Shown here one piece after another: positions 9,201 through 11,544 of a stretch of DNA of 11,544 bases. The stretch is taken from positions 1 through 11,544 of the forward strand of contig JAADDG010000060.1 of assembly GCA_013154075.1 (NCBI GenBank), given 5' to 3'. Position 1 is the first letter of the stretch. The number at the start of each line of letters is the position of its first letter. This DNA is from Campylobacterota bacterium (GTDB lineage: Bacteria; Campylobacterota; Campylobacteria; Campylobacterales; JAADDG01). The translations under genes were made by a program, and so were the position numbers. The notes below the pieces were generated by a model, which had not been told where the DNA came from, ran no database searches, and was given only the letters and a program-made list of their open reading frames with translations.

Positions 9201-11065
9201 ACTTTAAGTTGAAAGTCGTAAATATGCTTGAAGACGGATCCATCATAAATTTTTATGAGCCGAATCCTTTAATCCCCACTATGCCTATACTTCTATCTTT
9301 AAAAGAGGGAAACAGCACTTCCGTTTTAAGAGATATTTACGGAAATCCGGTGGTAGCCGTAATGATTCCCGGAACATCCTTTTCTATAACGAACGCTCAT
9401 ATAAAAATAGATAGGGCTATAAAAAGAGCGAGAATAAGGATGAAGTATATAGATCTCTATTCCGTTTTCAACAAAACCAAAGATCCTTGTGTAGTAACGG
9501 CCGTAAATCAAAGCGATATAAAAGCGATGCCTCGCTGTATGAACGACTCATCCAAATATAAGGATCTGTTTGGAGAGAGAGCTTACGAGAGATGTATCAT
9601 GAGGCACGGTTCTCCTTGTAGGGCGGATAGGAGAGGTAGAGGAGAGGCTCCTTATGATCATGCTTACGGATGTTACGAGTGTACGGCCGATGCTTTGGGC
9701 AACGTTATAGATTCAAGCGACGATTTCGCCGTTAGACCTTACAAATTCGATATAGATTTCTCCTCTTTAGATACAAAGGCCGAGGATGATTTTAGATTGA
9801 ACGTAAAGGCTTTGCCGTGGGATTCCAACAACTCTTCGGTAAGCGGATATAATGAGTTAAACGGCACTTCGTTTAAACTTGATTACAATGAGACTAAAAG
9901 CGGATGTTTTGAGGGGAATATGACATTTAGCTCCTCTTTGAAATTTAACGACGGAAATCTAAGCGTTTTGGGCAGATACGACGAGATAGGAAAGGTTAAA
10001 TTTCATATAGAGGAGATAAGAGGAAGAGAGTTCGCTTCGGTAGATAGCGACGATACTAATGATAGTTTGAGATTTATCGCTTCCTCTTCCAAAGATATGG
10101 ATTTCGTGGCGGATCATTTCGATCTTTCGTGGAATCTATCCCAAGAGGGAAGAGGTTTTACCTACTATAGCGACGATCTTACTCATATGGGAGCTAAAGT
10201 TAACGTAAATATAAAAGCCAAAGGAAAAAACTCTTCTAAAGTTATGAAAAACTATAAAAGAGGATGTTATTCCAAAGATGTTACGTTAAAGATAAATTTC
10301 GATATCGATTCCAATAACACTTCCGATTTAACCATAAAATATTTGGATTACGATGATCCGGGAGTATTGAGAAGCGGAGGAAGCTTCGTTCCTTATTCGG
10401 TTGATCAAAACTTTACCGTAACGATAGACGACAGCAATTTTAGTGACGGAGAAGCTCTAAAGGTATATAAAGTGGGATTTGATAGAGATGATTCAAACGA
10501 GATGGAGCCGGCTATTTTGCAAATAAACGATATGAACGCTACAGATACCGATGGAGTGAGCGGATATAGAAGCGAGTCGGATAGGAAAGCTCTATTTTAT
10601 TACGGTAGAGTCAATACCGTAGATCATATAGAGGGAGTGGATCCCATAATGACGAAAATTTATTACGAAGTCTATTGTAAACGCTGCGATAGAGCCAAAT
10701 ATCAGATAGATCAAAATCTAACGAGTGTAAATTCCCGCTTTTGGTACGGTAATTATAAGCACTCCGACGCCTCTTGCGGAAATATCAACAGCGCGGTTTC
10801 CATGAAAGGAACGACGATTATCAATATAAATCCGGTTTTTGACGCCAACGGAACTCAAGAGATCAATATGAGCAATTCAAACGCTCCTTATGCCGATACC
10901 ATCAGACTTACGCCCTCTTCCTGGTTAACTTTCGGAGGTACGTCTTATAGAGAGTTTTCGGTTACGTTTCTAAATCCGAATACCCATTGGGCCGGTGAAG
11001 GTAAGCTCGGACATACCGTAGATGAAAAATCCTCTTTTAGAAAAAATAGAAAGATAGAGTGGTAG
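3281..11065 (+). CDS. Giant modular surface adhesin, Calx-beta / MshQ-like
   Basis: A 2,594-residue exported protein in one open frame. An in-frame stop at 3275-3277 and AGGA at 3271-3274 fix the start. Residues 1-23 are a signal peptide (KDKR, hydrophobic core, cut after IWA). Modules in order: propeller-like (28-273), Calx-beta (278-392), MshQ N-terminal-like beta-helix (403-642), SdrD B-like (647-805), parallel beta-helix (806-1185) with Ig-like tail (1191-1304), Calx-beta (1309-1423), DUF6923-like propeller (1428-1660), GEVED (1662-1819), Calx-beta (1824-1944), six-cysteine segment (2070-2134), DUF6701/MshQ-like C-terminus (about 2148-2594). The chain is acidic and Asp/Asn-rich, with Ca-loop motifs such as 'DLNRDGD' (1749-1755), and has 27 Cys. 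There is no RTX repeat, LPXTG, autotransporter barrel or terminal helix, so outer-membrane export and anchoring are unexplained. These modules are typical of cell-surface adhesion and biofilm proteins; binding target unknown. It also holds 27 D/E-X-N-X-S/T sequons. Confidence 0.93.
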   Translation: MKDKRFFILILFMISILTGRIWANTQSGVAGICYALPDDEKEIIKFYPSPGASPLPTPQRVSLSMEFNGEGSAYRATDGKIYAFKNAYDSDSQPSSLYRIDPETGAVERVKSDLLPYSVEGAEFYIDPNSGEETLYVIAKEYHSKLYAFDPNNDWALKSGYPKDIHGDTTSLDSIAINPHTGEAYGTDDYNYDGRKPKLFTIDLSTGSATFLTRTQDIVDAEGLAYAADGNLYIENELNSHHRIYKINPSTGELTEAVNYDSISGDFEAISCNGGDANLILKAHEDVNVTEGDSGYKLLTLSLKLNRPVPSGQTVSIDYETSDITATAGSDYERAIGKITIPAGSDSGSVTLKIFGDTVLEDDETFSLNLSDGAGGLVIPDSNITITIIDDDQNDTEDKPFSCEGAFPGPLNSTQKKLDILSASIYGTRDHKLIAPGIKQGVQSDVLCDGEECGWSGTKAAKIDFDVDGNLGNGTRVLKNNVTIDGRSSHEQQFKKIYGFSGKTINLYGDLILRVKKKISYNSRCTINVKHGTVIIYTDLFEFDSGTTLNIDDDSRLIIIANTFDFNSGTSNSYNRADQFIVLAKDKLEIDSGGELKGLFYSDDKLNVRSGGEYIGAFTGADVDFNSNNTIHYDFNSVRDYCGGSGESFLKISGKIFEDVNGDNQTMKPIRGVKVKLYKDNGDNTINSSDTFITSTLTNEKGEYSFDVSDKGSYFVSVDSKTVSPTNGLNSGYSLNDVWAEQTYAPKGGLCVDGERGTVVRSSLGSCYGGRRGALSDDSSSPDKFEHVALVSLEDRNVTDVNFGFSFNVVTNVNDSSNLQGSFRQFIKNANAVKGANHMRFVPVVAKNESKWWKVKLSSALDVIEDDKTTIDGVAYSISDGVTVRDENGGSAGRGGERVGAGEDGVENSSDEKNLPLYFRKEFEIDANDKFASIGNGETNRGVLIIKSSDNKIKDISIFNAAWKNRENSDKGSAILIGGGDRNVIEANFIGARADGSDPGKGKRANNAVYHKAGYALITKNYVAHIHYTGIWASSKCDITYNHLYYPSYEPYGDGITYEDSNGDDISIKYNFIENAEAYGIEGWEAQSSVTIENNTLSSNGKGSSDPANGGENGGIRLYGDGNGVRFNVIKNHPGAGVVVASGKRNWISKNVFYGNGGLSIDIDQTHSSGNINGDGVNPNDGKILFSKPNKGMDYPIITLAKKLGNSLHIEGYVGKKSKKIGGVHTIEFYKVVDDGNSDAEAEKGDGKSLPHGKGKWYLGSCQSESDGTFDCDIQIPSFVSYEQGDLLTATATDSNKNTSEYGCMIDEKKVSLFIEDANVTEGNSGERNINFKITLSEAAGKEVSFYYKTSDLTAKVSDRDYKEIPSTKLVLEGNVTSYVISVPVYGDTKIENNETFELLLSNPSSNLILQKNGAIGTIINDDGDMKPFVCDDTMYMSSNSVDMPDKIKLFSIDTQTHPFNFIQIGEAYKDTYNALGYNPKDNFLYALFENTLLRIDRDGKVMELGVVEGLPNYQLYSGTFDSNGYYYVAGKYDDSDPNIYKVDIDSMRVVDTIVMKKRITVYDFAFDKDEKYLLTVNDSSKRFTKISVTDGNVTEIGPVHMNFTCGAAYRDVEGRFFVSDSSQGKFYEFDTDTGEKFYLSKSQVAHLNDGANCPNAHLVFTDYGDAPASYGEAKSYIVQSVKLGKNVDHDSEMLSGDDALGDDNRDEDDEDGVKIGGESLSNKVFYRNENYNLNVSVKGGGYLSGWIDLNRDGDFEDEGEEILKDKNITSTNFDFNFTVPNSAATGITYARFRFSTQKDLDSKESAKDGETEDYKIIIDKLDYNLSVSDVNVTEGNSGEDKSVKVTVSLSNKAPFISGGIKVKYQTRDDTAKAGIDYEPVRGELIFSGKEREKNVSITIHGNNLPEPDKRFIFLIKEAKTIRDTDIPINMEKEEGVITIINDDHSTFDVIDEDISNSSYRSGKGLRTKIVGKDFKLKVVNMLEDGSIINFYEPNPLIPTMPILLSLKEGNSTSVLRDIYGNPVVAVMIPGTSFSITNAHIKIDRAIKRARIRMKYIDLYSVFNKTKDPCVVTAVNQSDIKAMPRCMNDSSKYKDLFGERAYERCIMRHGSPCRADRRGRGEAPYDHAYGCYECTADALGNVIDSSDDFAVRPYKFDIDFSSLDTKAEDDFRLNVKALPWDSNNSSVSGYNELNGTSFKLDYNETKSGCFEGNMTFSSSLKFNDGNLSVLGRYDEIGKVKFHIEEIRGREFASVDSDDTNDSLRFIASSSKDMDFVADHFDLSWNLSQEGRGFTYYSDDLTHMGAKVNVNIKAKGKNSSKVMKNYKRGCYSKDVTLKINFDIDSNNTSDLTIKYLDYDDPGVLRSGGSFVPYSVDQNFTVTIDDSNFSDGEALKVYKVGFDRDDSNEMEPAILQINDMNATDTDGVSGYRSESDRKALFYYGRVNTVDHIEGVDPIMTKIYYEVYCKRCDRAKYQIDQNLTSVNSRFWYGNYKHSDASCGNINSAVSMKGTTIININPVFDANGTQEINMSNSNAPYADTIRLTPSSWLTFGGTSYREFSVTFLNPNTHWAGEGKLGHTVDEKSSFRKNRKIEW
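3362..4099 (+). other. N-terminal beta-propeller-like module of the giant protein
   Basis: Residues 28-273 carry repeated blade-like strands: 'SLYRIDPETGAVERV', 'KLYAFDPNND', 'KLFTIDLSTGSATFL' and 'RIYKINPSTGELTEA'. Each pairs a tyrosine/phenylalanine-isoleucine-aspartate strand with a Gly turn. This is the pattern of six- or seven-bladed propellers found in secreted proteins of this type, and a similar module recurs at 7562-8260. No catalytic site is evident, so a binding role is more likely. Confidence 0.65.
4112..4456 (+). repeat. Calx-beta repeat 1
   Basis: Residues 278-392 show the Calx-beta signature: 'NVTEGDSG' at the start, 'VSIDYETSDITATAGSDY' in the middle, the 'GDTVLEDDETFSLNLS' strand, and a terminal 'IIDDD'. 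The acidic residues after EG, around DY, and in the final DDD are those that coordinate Ca2+ in the family. A D-X-N-X-T sequon sits at Asn288, in the first strand. Confidence 0.9.
4487..5206 (+). other. MshQ N-terminal-like beta-helix module
   Basis: Residues 403-642 open with a cysteine and include 'CDGEECGWSG', then a ladder of short strands with Asn/Ser/Gly turns ('SGKTINLYGDLIL', 'GTVIIYTDLFEFDSGTTLN', 'LNVRSGGEYIGAFTGADVDF') and close with Tyr-Cys. From memory, this resembles the module at the start of MSHA biogenesis protein MshQ, where an 'LFV... N... LLLYAYGD... GYIYA... GAVSA' ladder occurs. The assignment is by pattern, not by search. Confidence 0.55.
5219..5695 (+). other. SdrD B-like (Cna-B-like) domain
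   Basis: Residues 647-805 contain 'ISGKIFEDVNGDN', 'IRGVKVKLYKDNGDNTINSS', 'TLTNEKGEYSFDVSDKGSY' and the closing 'VTDVNFGF'. These are the landmarks of SD-repeat B domains: a Ca-binding loop near the start, a Gly-Glu-Tyr-Ser-Phe strand, and a final DVNFGF strand. Such domains act as rigid, calcium-stiffened spacers in surface adhesins. An insertion of about 60 residues with two cysteines (751, 767) precedes the last strand. Confidence 0.8.
5696..6835 (+). other. Right-handed parallel beta-helix with standard entry motif
   Basis: Residues 806-1185 begin with 'VVTNVNDSSNLQGSFRQFI', matching the usual entry of secreted parallel beta-helix proteins. They continue with coil repeats such as 'RGVLIIKSSDNKIKDISI', 'DRNVIEANFIGA', 'SIKYNFIENAEAYGI', 'VTIENNTLSSNG' and 'NWISKNVFYGNGGLSIDI'. 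The fold is shared with pectate lyases and many adhesins; no clear lyase active site was identified. No acidic N-glycan sequon falls in this module, unlike the rest of the protein. Confidence 0.8.
6851..7192 (+). other. Ig-like tail of the beta-helix module
   Basis: Residues 1191-1304 follow the pattern found directly after such beta-helices: 'YPIITLAKKLGNSLHIEGYV', 'HTIEFYKV', 'KWYLGSC', 'GTFDCDIQIPSF' and 'LLTATATDSNKNTSEYG'. It is likely a small beta-sandwich capping the helix, with Cys1262 and Cys1272 close enough to pair. Confidence 0.7.
7205..7549 (+). repeat. Calx-beta repeat 2
   Basis: Residues 1309-1423 contain 'NVTEGNSGE', 'VSFYYKTSDLTAKVSDRDY', 'GDTKIENNETFELLLSNPS' and the end 'IINDDGD'. 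The Ca-coordinating acidic positions are present. Three acidic sequons lie inside it, at Asn1319, Asn1375 and Asn1394. Its first strand shares an exact 27-bp DNA stretch with repeat 3. Confidence 0.92.
7235..7261 (+). repeat. 27-bp exact direct repeat, copy A
   Basis: This stretch encodes the NVTEGNSGE strand of Calx-beta repeat 2 and is identical at the DNA level to 8774-8800. The copies are 1,539 bp apart, a multiple of three. Calx-beta repeat 1 has a 21/24 match at 4142-4165. Confidence 0.95.
7562..8260 (+). other. DUF6923-like beta-propeller module
   Basis: Residues 1428-1660 start with a cysteine and 'MYMSSN', then 'KLFSIDTQTHPFNFIQIG', 'YNALGYNPKDNFLYAL', 'TLLRIDRDGKVMELG', 'YSGTFDSNGYYYVAG', 'NIYKVDIDS' and 'KFYEFDTDTGEKFYLS'. 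This blade order, placed directly before a GEVED domain, matches the secreted DUF6923 family. It is a distant counterpart of the module at 3362-4099. Confidence 0.65.
8264..8737 (+). other. GEVED domain with Ca-loop motif
   Basis: Residues 1662-1819 show the 'DYGDAPASYG' opening, an acidic stretch 'GDDNRDEDDEDGV', the strand 'LSGWIDLNRDGDFEDEGEEI', and the closing 'GITYARFRFST' and 'GETEDYKI', from which the family takes its name. The D-x-N-x-D-G-D loop at 1749-1755 resembles an EF-hand or dockerin calcium loop. Confidence 0.88.
8750..9112 (+). repeat. Calx-beta repeat 3
   Basis: Residues 1824-1944 contain 'NVTEGNSGE', 'IKVKYQTRDDTAKAGIDYEP', the strand 'KNVSITIHGNNLPEPDKRF' and the end 'IINDD'. 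Three acidic sequons lie inside (Asn1825, Asn1832, Asn1895). Confidence 0.92.
8774..8800 (+). repeat. 27-bp exact direct repeat, copy B
   Basis: Identical to 7235-7261 and in the same reading frame. It encodes the first strand of Calx-beta repeat 3. Confidence 0.95.
9488..9682 (+). other. Six-cysteine segment before the MshQ-like C-terminus
   Basis: Residues 2070-2134 hold cysteines 2070, 2086, 2105, 2113, 2131 and 2134, the last two as C-Y-E-C. The stretch is also rich in Arg, unlike the acidic remainder ('RADRRGRGE'). It lies just before 'DDFAVRPYKFDI', and short cysteine-bearing stretches are common just before that motif in MshQ-type proteins as I recall them. Likely three disulfides; metal binding is an alternative. 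Confidence 0.6.
9722..11062 (+). other. DUF6701 / MshQ-like C-terminal region
   Basis: Residues 2148-2594 begin with 'DFAVRPYKFDI' and run through 'FNDGNLSVLGRYDEIGKVKF' and 'VADHFDLSW', then 'FTYYSDDLTHMGAKVNVNI' and 'VMKNYKRGCYS'. This order matches the FA-VRP, dyse-G, VPdHF, FTYMGQ and NY motifs remembered from MSHA biogenesis protein MshQ. The last 130 residues include a C-x-x-C (2466-2469) and another Cys (2499). The chain ends in KIEW with no anchor. This region is the most sequon-dense part of the protein. Confidence 0.6.
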
Positions 11066-11075
11066 ACTAAAAATG

Positions 11076-11103
11076 AAAAGGAGGCTTCAAGCCTCCTTTT
11101 TTT
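11076..11103. terminator. Bidirectional terminator between the adhesin gene and glnA
   Basis: AAAAGGAGGC (11076-11085) pairs perfectly with GCCTCCTTTT (11091-11100) around a TTCAA loop. Seven T residues (11097-11103) serve the plus-strand transcript. On the minus strand the same stem is followed by TTTT, then CATTTTT, serving glnA. The plus-side T tract overlaps the glnA stop codon (11102-11104), so one hairpin closes both convergent genes. Confidence 0.9.
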
Positions 11104-11544
11104 AGCAAGAGTAAGTGGATAGGAATTCGTAAGCCGTAGGTCTTGCCTCGTCAGGCCATACTTGAGTTTCAAATTTGTAATGTTGATAAGTATCTATAAA
11201 CTCGTCTGTCATTACGGGTTTCAAGAAATCGTTATCGGCTATCAAAGCTTCCAAAGCTTCTCTTAGAGTGTGAGGCATTTGAGGAATACCTTTCTCTCTA
11301 ATCTCATCGAGAGTCAATTCGAATAGATCCTCATCCATAGGACCTACTGGAACGATTTTGTTTTTGATTCCGTCAAGTCCCGCAAGCATCATAGCGGTAA
11401 ACGCAAGGTACGGACATGCTGAGCTGTCAGGGAATCTAAATTCCGTTCTAACCGCTTTCTCTCCGGCTCCGTAAGGAATTCTACAGCTTGCCGATCTGTT
11501 TTGAGAAGAGTAAGTTAGGATTGAAGGAGCTTCAAATCCGGGAA
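11102..11544 (-). CDS. glnA: Glutamine synthetase type I, C-terminal part
   Basis: Partial: 146 C-terminal residues plus the stop; the 5' part lies beyond the window edge. The enzyme makes glutamine from glutamate and ammonia with ATP, the main route of nitrogen assimilation, as a cytoplasmic dodecamer. Family signatures are 'NRSASCRIPYG', 'AVRTEFRFPDSSACPYLAF' and 'MMLAGLDGIKNKI'. The Arg in 'NRSAS' and the Glu and Arg of 'TEFRFPD' belong to the conserved catalytic core of GS-I. The adenylylation loop reads 'MDEDLFEL', with Phe (codon 11321-11323) where enterobacterial enzymes have the modified Tyr397 in 'NLYDL'. The chain ends in YEFLSTYSC. The gene is convergent with the adhesin gene and shares its terminator; the two are unlikely to be functionally linked. 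Confidence 0.97.
   Translation of the reverse strand, partial: PGFEAPSILTYSSQNRSASCRIPYGAGEKAVRTEFRFPDSSACPYLAFTAMMLAGLDGIKNKIVPVGPMDEDLFELTLDEIREKGIPQMPHTLREALEALIADNDFLKPVMTDEFIDTYQHYKFETQVWPDEARPTAYEFLSTYSC

Noticed and set aside
3281..11065. Possible type I secreted RTX adhesin of the Lap type
   Set aside because: There are no GGxGxDxLx nonapeptide repeats, there is a clear N-terminal signal peptide, and no LapG-type cleavage module or T1SS gene is in the window.
1..11544. CRISPR arrays, tRNA or rRNA genes, insertion sequences, integrase sites
   Set aside because: No regularly spaced short repeats, no cloverleaf-like segments, no transposase motifs and no terminal inverted repeats were seen. 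The repeats present lie inside coding modules.

Overview
The window looks like part of a Campylobacterota (formerly Epsilonproteobacteria) chromosome. The DNA is AT-rich, arginine is written mostly as AGA/AGG, genes are tightly packed, and the truncated glutamine synthetase at the right edge has a Phe at the usual adenylylation Tyr, as reported for Helicobacter pylori. The genus cannot be fixed from the sequence; a free-living, possibly vent or sediment, relative is a guess.

Layout, left to right. Positions 1-67 hold a short AT-rich leader with a candidate promoter. Positions 68-3078 are a compact three-gene run on the plus strand: a small secreted FecR-domain protein (68-490), an OmpA-type peptidoglycan-binding protein anchored by an N-terminal membrane segment (502-1095, GTG start), and a membrane sensor joining a periplasmic CHASE2 domain, further membrane helices and a cytoplasmic HD-GYP cyclic-di-GMP phosphodiesterase (1105-3078). 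Gaps inside the run are 11 and 9 bp, so these genes are almost certainly one operon. A 202-bp intergenic stretch (3079-3280) follows, with a weak possible terminator, a perfect A7T7 palindrome and candidate -10 elements. Positions 3281-11065 are one uninterrupted 2,594-residue gene for an exported, modular, calcium-binding-type surface protein. On the minus strand, 11102-11544 is the C-terminal part of glnA, convergent with the giant gene; one bidirectional hairpin terminator lies between them and runs into the glnA stop codon.

The giant protein reads, in order: signal peptide; beta-propeller-like module; Calx-beta; an MshQ-N-terminal-like beta-helix module; SdrD B-like (Cna-B-like) domain; right-handed parallel beta-helix plus its usual Ig-like tail; Calx-beta; a second propeller-like module (DUF6923-like); GEVED domain; Calx-beta; a six-cysteine segment; and a C-terminal region resembling the DUF6701/MshQ C-terminus. 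One reading is an MshQ-like framework whose two halves are separated by about 1,400 residues of adhesin modules.

Two observations deserve most attention. First, the giant protein carries 27 hand-counted bacterial N-glycosylation sequons (D/E-X-N-X-S/T). They make up about half of all its N-X-S/T sites, and none occurs in the three neighbouring envelope proteins, which suggests a heavily N-glycosylated adhesin. Second, a cell-envelope sensing cassette (FecR, OmpA, CHASE2-HD-GYP) sits directly upstream of the adhesin, so a model in which an envelope signal sets local c-di-GMP turnover and surface attachment is reasonable. That functional link is inferred from gene order only.
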